Source: MGR-bin208 sp043779285
Lineage (GTDB): Bacteria; Bacteroidota; Bacteroidia; Chitinophagales; Chitinophagaceae
Direction: 5' to 3'
DNA: 15,686 nt
Assembly: GCA_043779285.1 (NCBI GenBank)
Contig: JAYWEL010000272.1
Coordinates: 1 to 15,686 of the forward strand
In this document: positions 1 through 7,275 of the stretch, in pieces
Position numbering within the stretch: position 1 is the stretch's first letter
How the letters are laid out: each line of letters begins with the position of its first letter
Position numbers and translations under genes: made by a program
The notes under the pieces: generated by a model
What the model saw: only the letters and a program-made list of their open reading frames with translations
Told to the model about the DNA's origin: nothing
Database searches by the model: none

Positions 1-225
1 CGAATTTTTGGTTTCATTCAATTCCCCAAAACATTTTTCTTCCAAAGCAATTTGTCCTTTGGCAATAGTTAATAAATCATCGAAAGAATAGTCGGTTCCG
101 TTTTCTAATAGATATTCTCTTGCATATTCCGGAACCCACTTGCTTTGATAATGATTGGCAAGCTGAGTACATAAAGTACTTTTCCCCGTTGATTCGGGTC
201 CGATGATGACAATTTTTTTCAACAT
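1..225 (-). CDS. NadR-like nicotinamide riboside kinase / AAA family ATPase, N-terminal part only (truncated by window edge)
   Basis: The first 75 codons of a minus-strand gene run off the left edge of the window. I translated them by hand from the ATG at 225. Residues 3-16 form a beta-strand and P-loop (KKIVIIGPESTGKS), followed by the phrase VPEYAREYL. Both are typical of the ribosylnicotinamide kinase domain of NadR and its stand-alone relatives in Bacteroidota. That kinase phosphorylates imported nicotinamide riboside to NMN in the cytoplasm, which traps it. A pnuC transporter gene lies about 3.4 kb away on the same strand, which fits the role. Whether the protein also has an adenylyltransferase domain cannot be seen, since the rest is outside the window. 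A TAACTTTG box seven bases upstream of the ATG suggests its own promoter. The family call is firm; the exact substrate is inferred. Confidence 0.82.
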   Translation of the reverse strand, partial: MLKKIVIIGPESTGKSTLCTQLANHYQSKWVPEYAREYLLENGTDYSFDDLLTIAKGQIALEEKCFGELNETKNS

Positions 226-232
226 GGTCGGG

Positions 233-240
233 CAAAGTTA
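233..240 (-). promoter_or_regulatory. Candidate Bacteroidota -7 promoter box for the NadR-like kinase
   Basis: Read on the minus strand this is TAACTTTG followed by C, a full match to the Bacteroidota -7 consensus TAnnTTTG. It ends eight bases before the ATG at 225, so the transcript would be nearly leaderless. I found no convincing -33 TTTG at the expected distance, so the assignment rests on one box. Confidence 0.4.
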
Positions 241-314
241 AAATGCAATAATCTAAAAATATTTTTGAATCGGCGAATGCAATGATGGTTTGCAGAAGTC
301 AATGCAGGCAAAAA

Positions 315-899
315 TTAATGATCTGTAAAAGACAATCCGAAATGACGATTAAATATTTGAGCAGTCGTATAACCGATGGTTAATCCTATTAATCCTCCAC
401 ATAAAATATCTAGGGGATAATGTACACCTACATATACCTGTGCATACGAAATGATGGCGGCCCACAAAAAAAACAAAGCAAGCCATTTGCCGAAAAAACG
501 CCTTAAGGAAAAAAACACAAAAGCGGCAAACCCAAAATGAGTCGTAGCATGTGAGGATGTAAAGCTGGAACTTTGTGGACAATAGTTTAATAAGAAATTC
601 ATCTGACTGGCCATGGCCGGATCTTGGCAGGGCCTGAGACGCATAATATTTTCTTTAATAATGTGGCTGCTTACAATATCGGTGACCGTTGCAGTTGCTA
701 CAATTAATAAAACCCAATACAATCCACTCTTTCTGAAATTGATCAGTATGAAAATGAGGATAAATAGATATAAGGGAATCCAGAAAATAGCATTCCGGGT
801 AAACGGTAAAACGGTATTCAAAAAATCCGAGGTCAGGTCATTATTGATGAGGATAAAAAGTTTCTTATCCAGTTCCAGTAATTTTTCGAGTATCGTCAT
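315..899 (-). CDS. PAP2-family membrane phosphatase (194 aa)
   Basis: This is an integral-membrane acid phosphatase of the PAP2 superfamily, which dephosphorylates lipid phosphates such as undecaprenyl pyrophosphate, phosphatidate or lipid A phosphates. Motif 1 (KxxxxxxRP) is K82 to R89-P90. Motif 2 appears as S115-S116-H117. Motif 3 is seen as Q154, H160 and D164 in AQVYVGVHYPLD. The catalytic histidines H117 and H160 and the aspartate D164 are present, but the usual Arg of motif 3 is Gln154. Hydrophobic spans lie at about 38-55, 60-78, 122-132, 138-153 and 165-180. It is divergent from the sulfatase-fold gene at 1040, with about 140 bases between starts, and 89 bases upstream of the NadR-like kinase. 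Together with that neighbour it may act on an envelope lipid head group. The substrate cannot be told from sequence. Confidence 0.88.
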   Translation of the reverse strand: MTILEKLLELDKKLFILINNDLTSDFLNTVLPFTRNAIFWIPLYLFILIFILINFRKSGLYWVLLIVATATVTDIVSSHIIKENIMRLRPCQDPAMASQMNFLLNYCPQSSSFTSSHATTHFGFAAFVFFSLRRFFGKWLALFFLWAAIISYAQVYVGVHYPLDILCGGLIGLTIGYTTAQIFNRHFGLSFTDH

Positions 900-941
900 G
901 CGATGGATTGAGAGTTTATACTAAGCTGTAAAAATATTGCA

Positions 942-949
942 TAATTTTG
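942..949 (+). promoter_or_regulatory. Possible -7 promoter box for the sulfatase-fold gene
   Basis: TAATTTTG matches TAnnTTTG in the 140-base divergent spacer. A TTTA lies about 23 bases upstream as an imperfect -33 element. The box is roughly 90 bases before the ATG at 1040. The spacer is AT-rich, so a chance match is quite possible. Confidence 0.25.
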
Positions 950-1039
950 GCGATTTGCTAATCTTATGTGTGAGGCTGCAGTATTAAGCTTTCCTATATT
1001 TACAAATTGGGTTCATTTTTTTAAAATCATTCACTCTTC

Positions 1040-3055
1040 ATGAAAAAATATATTCATTCACGTTTACTAAGATGGCTTTTATCTCTCGGGCTATTCATTA
1101 TTTCTTTAATGACCATTGCCCGGATAGTCTTTGTGTATGTGAATAAACCTGATCAGCTTTCCTGGTCAGAAATGGATACTGCTTTTTTGATGGGACTTCG
1201 GTACGATCTGAGAATTATTGGTATCGTGCTTTTTGTATTACTGATTATTGGCAGTTTTAAAAAAACGAATCCATTTAATTCTAATACATCAAAAAAAATC
1301 ATGTTTTTTGTGTTGGAATTTTTTATGTTGATGACCGCCTTTGTTTATGCACTCGATTTTGCACACTATGCATATTTATCCAATCGGTTAAATGCCAGTA
1401 TTCTTAATTATCTGGAAGAAGGCAAAACATCATTGGGAATGGTTTGGCAAACCTACCCGGTCATCCGAATCATTCTAGCTTTGATAGTTGTTGTATTTGT
1501 ATTTATGTGGATGCTGAAAAAACTATTTCAAAAAGCATCTTTAACTATTGATTCACCCCAAAAATCAAACCGGATTATTGCGGTTTCCGGTTTTGCATTA
1601 TTGTTTGCAGTATTGATTTTTGGCCGGGTTGGCCAATATCCACTACGCTGGAGCGATGCATTTTCATTAGGCAACGAATTCAAAGCGAATACAGCGTTCA
1701 ATCCCTATCAATCTTTTTTCAGTACGCTTACATTCCGCAAATCAACATTCGATATCAAAAAAGTAAAAGAATATTATCCGTTGATTGCATCGCATCTGCA
1801 AATTAGCAATCCCGATTTGGAGTCGCTGAATTTTGAACGGTTTATTGAAGCAAAAAATGAAGTTGTTCCCACCCCCAATGTGGTTATTGTAATTGTAGAA
1901 AGTTTCAGCAGTTTTAAAAGTTCTATGTGGGGAAATCAACTGAATGCAACACCCTACTTTAATGAAATGTGTAAAAACGGAATTTTCTTCAACCGTTGTT
2001 TTACGCCAACCTTCGGAACAGCAAGAGGGGTATGGGCTACACTCACCGGCTTACCCGATATTGAAATTGCCCGAACCGCCAGCCGAAATCCGGCGATGGT
2101 TAACCAGCACATTATGGCCAACGAATTCAATGGGTACGATAAAATGTATTTTATTGGAGGCAGTACCAGCTGGGCAAATATCCGGGGTATACTTGCTAAC
2201 AATATTGATGGTATAAAAATTTATGAAGAAGAAAATATGGATGCCAAAAGGGTGGATGTTTGGGGCATCAGCGATAATGACCTTTTTCAGACAGCCAATA
2301 AAAAATTCAGCGAACAGAAAAAACCATTTTTCGCTGTCATTCAAACAGCCGATAACCACCGGCCATATACTATTCCGGCAGTGGACCTTGATAAATTTAA
2401 AAAAGTTTACTATTCATTGGATAGCTTAAAAAAATATGGTTTTGAAAGCAATGAAGAACTGAATGCTTTCCGCTATACCGATTTTTGTATTCAGCAATTT
2501 ATAGAAGCCGCAAAAAAAGAATCTTATTTTAAAAATACAGTTTTTGCATTTGTCGGCGATCATGGCATTACCGGCGATGCGGGCAATATGTTTCCAAGAG
2601 CATGGTCAGAAGATCAGCCCTTAAGCACCGAGCATGTGCCACTTTTATTTTATGCGCCGGAAATTTTAAAACCAGCATTAAGAACCAATATCTGTTCGCA
2701 GATAGATGTGATGCCAACTATTGCAGGCATTAGTGGTATGGCACATCATAATAATTCTTTAGGAAGAAATTTACTGGATACCAATATCTATAAAGACCAG
2801 ACCAGTTTGTATAATAATGCGTTCATCATCAACCCCGATCTGCGGCAGATAGGTATTGTAACCAATGAATATTTTTATATGCGGTCTTTGAAAACAGGAA
2901 AAGAAAAAATGGTTTCCATTATCAATAATGACCCGGTTGGAAACAACCGGAAAGAAAAATCGGTGTTGGATTATTCCCGAAAAATGACCAGTGCATATTT
3001 TGAAACAGCGAAATATTTATCGTTCAACAACGGGAAAAAAACTAGTGTGAAATAA
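1040..3055 (+). CDS. LTA synthase/EptA-like membrane sulfatase-fold phosphotransferase (671 aa)
   Basis: The protein has an N-terminal membrane region with helices at about 10-33, 55-71, 87-108, 141-160 and 178-195. A periplasmic alkaline-phosphatase-superfamily (sulfatase) domain follows from about 275 to 640. Predicted metal and catalytic residues are E287 (in VIVESFS), the nucleophile T327 (in FGTARG), H440 (in ADNHRP), D507-H508 (in VGDHG) and H532 (in TEHVP). This layout matches LtaS-type phosphoglycerol transferases and the related phosphoethanolamine transferases. The spacing from E287 to T327 (40) is close to the 45 residues in Staphylococcus aureus LtaS. A Gram-negative host has no lipoteichoic acid, so the likely job is to add or move a phospho head group on lipid A, a sphingolipid or a periplasmic glycan (inference). 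Two PAP2 phosphatases flank it, and its 3' end overlaps the second by 14 bases tail to tail. Confidence 0.87.
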   Translation: MKKYIHSRLLRWLLSLGLFIISLMTIARIVFVYVNKPDQLSWSEMDTAFLMGLRYDLRIIGIVLFVLLIIGSFKKTNPFNSNTSKKIMFFVLEFFMLMTAFVYALDFAHYAYLSNRLNASILNYLEEGKTSLGMVWQTYPVIRIILALIVVVFVFMWMLKKLFQKASLTIDSPQKSNRIIAVSGFALLFAVLIFGRVGQYPLRWSDAFSLGNEFKANTAFNPYQSFFSTLTFRKSTFDIKKVKEYYPLIASHLQISNPDLESLNFERFIEAKNEVVPTPNVVIVIVESFSSFKSSMWGNQLNATPYFNEMCKNGIFFNRCFTPTFGTARGVWATLTGLPDIEIARTASRNPAMVNQHIMANEFNGYDKMYFIGGSTSWANIRGILANNIDGIKIYEEENMDAKRVDVWGISDNDLFQTANKKFSEQKKPFFAVIQTADNHRPYTIPAVDLDKFKKVYYSLDSLKKYGFESNEELNAFRYTDFCIQQFIEAAKKESYFKNTVFAFVGDHGITGDAGNMFPRAWSEDQPLSTEHVPLLFYAPEILKPALRTNICSQIDVMPTIAGISGMAHHNNSLGRNLLDTNIYKDQTSLYNNAFIINPDLRQIGIVTNEYFYMRSLKTGKEKMVSIINNDPVGNNRKEKSVLDYSRKMTSAYFETAKYLSFNNGKKTSVK

Positions 3056-3650
3056 ACTTTTTTGTTTTCTTTTTTTGAAGCCATTGATTAGCCTTATGTG
3101 TGAGGATGGCAGTACCGCTACCCAATACCGCTCCGGCCATAACATCGGTTGGATAATGAACACCCAGATGCATACGGGAATATGCTACAAGTGTTGCCCA
3201 GCCATATGCAGGCACAACCACATACCATTTTTTAAAATTGATTGCCATGGATGTGGCAGCAGCAAAAGCGATGGTTGAATGATTGGACGGAAAAGAAAAA
3301 TCGGTATAGGGTTTATAGGGATCAATAAAAGAATAATCAACAAAAGGCCGGTTTCTTTGTATAATTCGTTTCATGACATACCCCGTTCCGGTAGCAATAA
3401 AAATGGATGCTGTTGCCTCCCATCCTTTTAGTTGAAGGGCTTTGTCTTTTTTCAGATATCCTGTACCAAGCGTAATAAAAGATGAACCGATTGCAATGGG
3501 TGCAACCGAATTGGTAATAAATTTAAATGCATTATCAAGCGATTTATTTCGGTTGGTATTAACCGATTTTAAAATGTTTGCATCAAAATTTTGTGCTGCT
3601 GATTCAATATTTGCAAACAGTAAAAAAAATAAAATTAAATAAAGCCTCAT
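3042..3650 (-). CDS. PAP2-family phosphatase with signal peptide (202 aa)
   Basis: All three PAP2 motifs are intact: K94 to R101-P102, P121-S122-N123-H124, and S158-R159 with H165 and D169. Residues 1-19 look like a signal peptide ending near SAAQ, so the enzyme should sit on the outer face of the inner membrane or in the periplasm. I chose the ATG at 3650. A longer reading frame extends to 3815, but that part overlaps pnuC out of frame and has no family similarity, while the signal peptide begins exactly at 3650. The start lies eight bases after the pnuC stop, so the two are probably one transcript. The last 14 bases overlap the convergent sulfatase-fold gene. It differs from the 315-899 paralogue in having a signal peptide and the canonical Arg of motif 3, so the pair are not recent duplicates. 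Confidence 0.88.
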   Translation of the reverse strand: MRLYLILFFLLFANIESAAQNFDANILKSVNTNRNKSLDNAFKFITNSVAPIAIGSSFITLGTGYLKKDKALQLKGWEATASIFIATGTGYVMKRIIQRNRPFVDYSFIDPYKPYTDFSFPSNHSTIAFAAATSMAINFKKWYVVVPAYGWATLVAYSRMHLGVHYPTDVMAGAVLGSGTAILTHKANQWLQKKKTKKFISH

Positions 3651-3658
3651 TTTTTTAA

Positions 3659-4300
3659 TCAGTTTAATACAAGGGTTTTTTGTTCCCGGTCTCTTTTCAT
3701 CCACTCTATTAATCCAAACACAGACATGATCAGCAACACGAAATAATAAACACTGGTAAATACATATCCTTTTACAAAATATAAAGGGATGGAAGCAATA
3801 TTGGTGATGATCCACCAGATCCAGCTTTCCACTTTTTTACGGGTCATCAGCCACATGCCGGTATAAGCACTGGCCGAGGCCAATGCATCAGCCCAGGGAA
3901 TAGCTCCTTCGGCAAAAACGGTTTTTAAATACGTCAATGAAAAAAAGATGACCAAATAAAAAACAGCAAAAAATAGTAAATGCCTAATCCATTCTTTCCC
4001 GGTTGAAGAACTGATGTGTAACATAATATGATGCTGTTTGTCTTTTTGCAACCAAACAATCCACCCGTAAATGCTCATGATGGTATAATAGAAATTCACA
4101 CTGGCTTCGCCCAGCAGATGTCCTTTAAAACTCAGGTAGATGTAAATAATGGTATTGATAAGTCCAATAGGATAAACCAAAATATTTTCTGCCCGGCTAT
4201 ACCATACACTGGCTATACCTGCAAAAACAGCAAGATACTCAAGCAAAGATGTTTGCTGAATTCCGAAAATAAATTCTTCAAACAGTTGATTCAGGCTCAT
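3659..4300 (-). CDS. pnuC: PnuC-family nicotinamide riboside transporter (213 aa)
   Basis: This is a PnuC-family facilitator: a small, Trp-rich inner-membrane protein with about seven helices that carries vitamin-like nucleosides. The phrases VWYSRAENILVYPIG (32-46), the SIYGW segment around 76-80 and WIWW at 160-163 are typical. The last fits the WxxW substrate motif described for the nicotinamide riboside members. I start at the ATG at 4300; an in-frame start at 4342 would add 14 poorly supported residues and would erase the promoter-like box. PnuT homologues move thiamine and usually sit behind a TPP riboswitch with thiamine genes. Neither is seen here, and a NadR-like kinase lies at 1-225, so nicotinamide riboside is the better guess. 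The next gene, a PAP2 phosphatase, starts eight bases after its stop. Confidence 0.85.
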   Translation of the reverse strand: MSLNQLFEEFIFGIQQTSLLEYLAVFAGIASVWYSRAENILVYPIGLINTIIYIYLSFKGHLLGEASVNFYYTIMSIYGWIVWLQKDKQHHIMLHISSSTGKEWIRHLLFFAVFYLVIFFSLTYLKTVFAEGAIPWADALASASAYTGMWLMTRKKVESWIWWIITNIASIPLYFVKGYVFTSVYYFVLLIMSVFGLIEWMKRDREQKTLVLN

Positions 4301-4323
4301 GAGTAAAAATGATAGATTGAAAA

Positions 4324-4356
4324 CAAAGATATGTGAACACACAATCCAATAACAAG
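4324..4356 (-). promoter_or_regulatory. Candidate promoter for pnuC
   Basis: On the minus strand the segment reads CTTG, then 21 bases, then TATCTTTG. That is a complete match to the Bacteroidota -7 box TAnnTTTG and three of four bases of the -33 TTTG. Transcription would begin near 4317 and give a leader of roughly 16 bases before the ATG at 4300. The position also argues against the longer pnuC reading starting at 4342. Confidence 0.45.
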
Positions 4357-4384
4357 ACAGATATTTGTGAAAATATTTTTCAAC

Positions 4385-5506
4385 ATGAACATAGCCATTT
4401 TAGGTGCTGGTATGATTGGTAAGACCATGGCACTGGATCTTGCCGCAAGACAGCAGGTAACCAGTTTCGATGTAAGTATTGATAATCTGCAAAATCTGAA
4501 ATCATTGAATGAGTCTGTTAATATTCAGCAGGCAGATCTTAAACAATATGACAAGTATAAAGAATGGCTTCAACCATTTGATCTGGTTGTTACAGCGGTT
4601 CCCGGGTTTATGGGTTATAAGACCCTTGAAACGGTGATCAAATGCGGGAAAAATATTGCCGATATTTCTTTTTTTCCGGAAGATGCATTGCAGCTTGATG
4701 CCCTGGCTAAAGAAAATAATGTGACGGTTATTACCGATGTAGGTGTAGCACCAGGTATGAGTAATTTTATACTGGGACGATATAACGAGGAAATGCAGGT
4801 GCAGAATTTTGAATGCTATGTTGGCGGCTTACCAAAAATTAGAAAAAAACCCTTTGAATATAAAGCTCCTTTTTCACCGGTAGATGTGATTGAAGAATAC
4901 ACCCGTCCGGCGAGGTACCAGGAAAACGGACATATAGTTACAAGACCAGCATTAAGCGAAACCGAGTTGATGAATTTCGACGGCATCGGAACACTGGAAG
5001 CATTTAATACAGACGGTTTACGGAGTTTGCTTTTTACCATGTCGCATATCCCTAATCTTAAGGAAAAAACATTGAGATACCCCGGTCATATTGAATTGAT
5101 CATTGCGTTGAAGCAGGCCGGATTTTTTGATACCGAACCCGTAGAAATGAATGGTTCAAAAATCTCCGCACTGGAATTTACCTCCAAAATTTTATTTAAA
5201 GACTGGAAGCTGGAAGACGGAGAAGACGAATTGACCGTGATGAAAGTTATTGTAGAAGGTGAAAAAAACGGCAACAATCTCCGGGTAGAATATGACCTGT
5301 TGGATTTTTATGATGATGAAACAAAATCCTCCTCCATGTCGCGTACAACCGGCTATACATGTACTGCTGCGGTAGAATTAATTGCCCAAAACTTGTTTTC
5401 TGAAAAAGGTGTTTTCCCTCCGGAGTTGGTTGGAAAACACAAAAACTGTTTTGATTTTGTATTGAATTATTTGCTCGAAAGAAAAGTAAAATGGATTAAA
5501 AAATAA
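4385..5506 (+). CDS. Saccharopine dehydrogenase / lysine 6-dehydrogenase family protein (373 aa)
   Basis: This is an NAD(P)-dependent oxidoreductase of the saccharopine dehydrogenase superfamily. A Rossmann fold opens the protein with GAGMIG at 7-12. The segment TDVGVAPGMSN (about 117-127) and YPGHIEL (about 233-239) are characteristic of this family. The length is close to bacterial lysine 6-dehydrogenases (about 385 residues) and shorter than bifunctional LKR/SDH enzymes. I start at the ATG at 4385, which places the first beta-strand (MNIAIL) at the N-terminus; an in-frame ATG at 4367 would add six residues. The likely role is oxidation of lysine or saccharopine, but the substrate is not fixed by sequence. 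It is followed after 286 bases by two amino-acid lyases on the same strand, which places it in a catabolic neighbourhood without proving an operon. Confidence 0.8.
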   Translation: MNIAILGAGMIGKTMALDLAARQQVTSFDVSIDNLQNLKSLNESVNIQQADLKQYDKYKEWLQPFDLVVTAVPGFMGYKTLETVIKCGKNIADISFFPEDALQLDALAKENNVTVITDVGVAPGMSNFILGRYNEEMQVQNFECYVGGLPKIRKKPFEYKAPFSPVDVIEEYTRPARYQENGHIVTRPALSETELMNFDGIGTLEAFNTDGLRSLLFTMSHIPNLKEKTLRYPGHIELIIALKQAGFFDTEPVEMNGSKISALEFTSKILFKDWKLEDGEDELTVMKVIVEGEKNGNNLRVEYDLLDFYDDETKSSSMSRTTGYTCTAAVELIAQNLFSEKGVFPPELVGKHKNCFDFVLNYLLERKVKWIKK

Positions 5507-5538
5507 CACATAAACTGAGTCTCTATATTCATAAAAAT

Positions 5539-5569
5539 AAAATGATGAACTGATTTTAATCATTTTTTT
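5539..5569 (+). terminator. Possible AT-rich terminator after the dehydrogenase gene
   Basis: The arms AAAATGAT (5539-5546) and ATCATTTT (5559-5566) are perfectly complementary. The right arm runs into a tract of seven T residues. A smaller alternative hairpin (TGATT/AATCA, 5551-5562) also precedes the T tract. The stem is nearly all A/T, so it would be weak. Confidence 0.4.
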
Positions 5570-5597
5570 ACTGCGCCATTCCATAGATATTTGCCTT

Positions 5598-5636
5598 ATG
5601 CAACTTTGGAAAAATATAATCAAGAAACCTTCCTGA
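5598..5636 (+). other. Putative 12-codon leader ORF upstream of the tryptophanase-like gene
   Basis: ATG at 5598 opens a short frame reading MQLWKNIIKKPS, then TGA. It holds one Trp codon near the start and a Pro one codon before the end. The next 65 bases are pyrimidine-rich and G-poor. This recalls the tnaC leader and rut region that control tryptophanase in Escherichia coli, but the Trp-to-Pro spacing is seven rather than twelve residues. The first codons also overlap a promoter-like CAACTTTG. A short frame with one Trp is easily found by chance, so this is only a candidate. Confidence 0.2.
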
Positions 5637-5792
5637 GGCTCTTTCACTCTGCCTGCATTTTCTTTCAATATATTTTTCAAAATCTCCATTTACATGAAAT
5701 ATCCATAAAAATTATCAAATCAACTTATACCAAACAGGCATGTTAATTTTTATGCGATATACCATGTGACCAAAAACAATAAAAGCGAACAC

Positions 5793-7187
5793 ATGAAAAC
5801 AATCATAGAACCTTTCCGGATAAAATCAGTCGAACCTATTTATTTTAACACTAAAGAAGAACGCCTTGAAATTTTAGAAAAGGCGTTTTACAACCCTTTT
5901 CTGATACATTCAAAAAATGTATTGATCGACCTGCTTACCGACAGCGGCACCAGTGCCATGAGTAGTGAACAGTGGGCCGGCATCATGCAGGGTGACGAAT
6001 CTTATGCAGGCAGCCCCAGTTTTTTTCGGTTTGAAAAAACGATTCAACAAATAACCGGAATGCCATTGGTAATTCCTACGCACCAGGGACGGGCGGCAGA
6101 AAAAATTCTGTTCAGCATTTTGGGTGGCAAGGGAAAATATTTTGTGAGCAATACATTGTTTGATACCACCAGAGCCAATATAGAATACTCCGGTGCTGAA
6201 GGAATTGATTTTATTTGTGAAGAAGGTAAATACCCAACTATTACAGCACCCTTTAAAGGCAATATGGATACCGTTGCTTTAAAAAAGTTCATTGCAGAAA
6301 AAGGCGCAGTAAATATTCCGCTTTGCATTATTACCGTTACCAATAATTCGGGAGGAGGCCAGCCGGTAAGCATGCAAAATATTAAAGAAGTAAAAAAGAT
6401 TTGTATCGAAAATAATATTCCGCTTTTTATAGATGCCTGCCGATTTGCAGAAAATTGTTATTTCATCAAGCTTCGGGAAGAAGGCTATGCAGATAAACCG
6501 GTTACTGAAATTGTACACGAACTTTTCTCCTATGCCGATGGATGCACCATGAGTGCCAAGAAAGACGCCTTTGCAAATATTGGAGGTTTTCTGGCCATGC
6601 ATGATGAACAACTGGCATTGCAATGCCGCAATTTATTAATCATTACAGAAGGCTTTCCAACCTATGGCGGTCTTGCCGGCAGAGATCTTGAAGCCATTGC
6701 CATTGGCCTGAATGAAGTGATGGATGAGAATTACCTGCAATACCGCATTCGCAGCATTGAATATCTTACCAATAAATTAATTGAAGCCGGTGTGCCGGTG
6801 ATGCAGCCTGCAGGTGGTCATGCCGTTTATATTGATGCAAAACAATTTCTTTCTCATATTCCGGTTGAGCAGTATCCGGGGCAGGCATTGGTGGCCGCAT
6901 TGTATGAGCATGGAGGCATACGCAGTGTGGAAATTGGTTCATTGATGTTTGGAAAATATGCCTGCCCCGAAAAAGGCGGGGATGAAAATAATAAACTGAT
7001 CTCTGCTCAGATGGAACTGGTAAGGCTTGCCATTCCAAGAAGGGTATACACACAAAGCCATATTGATTATGTAGCCGAAGTGATTATTGAAGTATTTAAT
7101 AAACGAAATGAAATAAAAGGATTAATCATTACCGAAGAAGCAGCAATGCTCCGACATTTTACAGCAAAACTAAAACCAGCCCCCTAA
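5793..7187 (+). CDS. tnaA: Tryptophanase (tryptophan indole-lyase), 464 aa
   Basis: This PLP enzyme of the beta-eliminating lyase family would cleave tryptophan to indole, pyruvate and ammonia in the cytosol. Numbering matches Citrobacter freundii tyrosine phenol-lyase closely: Y71, R100, F123, N185, D214, R217, K257 (PLP lysine in SAKKD) and H343 are all present. The residues that separate the two activities are tryptophanase-like: D124 in place of Thr, V379 and I381 (SVEIG) in place of Met and Arg, and H455 (LRHF) in place of Phe. I start at ATG 5793 (MKTIIEPFRIKSVEP), which aligns with known family starts. A GTG at 5766 would add nine residues. The final three codons and the stop fall inside a palindromic repeat. 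The tyrosine phenol-lyase gene follows 88 bases later and is probably co-transcribed. Confidence 0.87.
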   Translation: MKTIIEPFRIKSVEPIYFNTKEERLEILEKAFYNPFLIHSKNVLIDLLTDSGTSAMSSEQWAGIMQGDESYAGSPSFFRFEKTIQQITGMPLVIPTHQGRAAEKILFSILGGKGKYFVSNTLFDTTRANIEYSGAEGIDFICEEGKYPTITAPFKGNMDTVALKKFIAEKGAVNIPLCIITVTNNSGGGQPVSMQNIKEVKKICIENNIPLFIDACRFAENCYFIKLREEGYADKPVTEIVHELFSYADGCTMSAKKDAFANIGGFLAMHDEQLALQCRNLLIITEGFPTYGGLAGRDLEAIAIGLNEVMDENYLQYRIRSIEYLTNKLIEAGVPVMQPAGGHAVYIDAKQFLSHIPVEQYPGQALVAALYEHGGIRSVEIGSLMFGKYACPEKGGDENNKLISAQMELVRLAIPRRVYTQSHIDYVAEVIIEVFNKRNEIKGLIITEEAAMLRHFTAKLKPAP

Positions 7188-7211
7188 ATCCCCCGAAGGG
7201 GGACTTAGAAA
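7173..7211. repeat. Palindromic dispersed repeat, type A, spanning the tnaA stop codon
   Basis: CCCCC (7190-7194), loop GAA and GGGGG (7198-7202) form a hairpin. It extends outward to about 10 bp per arm (7185-7207) with one mismatch. The surrounding phrase, AGCCCCCTAAATCCCCC and its mirrored half, is a type I recognise as widespread in Bacteroidota genomes. The stop codon TAA of tnaA lies in the left arm, and the last residues PAP come from the repeat flank. There is no T tract behind the hairpin, so it does not look like an intrinsic terminator. The outer borders are approximate. Confidence 0.7.
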
Positions 7212-7275
7212 CCAAATAGAAGTTAGTTCACTTTTCTTCCCGGGGTTTGAATAAAAAAGAATAAAGATTAAAACA

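Noticed and set aside
613..924. Plus-strand 103-codon frame antisense to the first PAP2 gene
   Set aside because: It is the antisense shadow of a conserved membrane protein and has no recognisable domain.
3651..3815. N-terminal extension of the second PAP2 frame
   Set aside because: It overlaps pnuC in another frame, is Cys-rich and unlike the family, and a clear signal peptide starts at 3650.
4301..4384. TPP riboswitch upstream of the pnuC gene, which would make it a thiamine transporter
   Set aside because: The gap is only 84 bases and contains none of the conserved TPP aptamer sequences.
5378..5689. 103-codon minus-strand open frame overlapping the end of the dehydrogenase gene and the tnaA leader
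   Set aside because: Composition is not protein-like, more than a third lies antisense to a conserved gene, and no domain or motif is visible.
5766..5792. GTG start for tnaA adding nine residues
   Set aside because: The ATG at 5793 aligns with known starts of TnaA and TPL, and the added residues show no similarity.
7190..7202. Hairpin after tnaA as an intrinsic terminator
   Set aside because: No T tract follows on either strand, and the sequence matches a dispersed repeat; co-transcription with tpl remains more likely.
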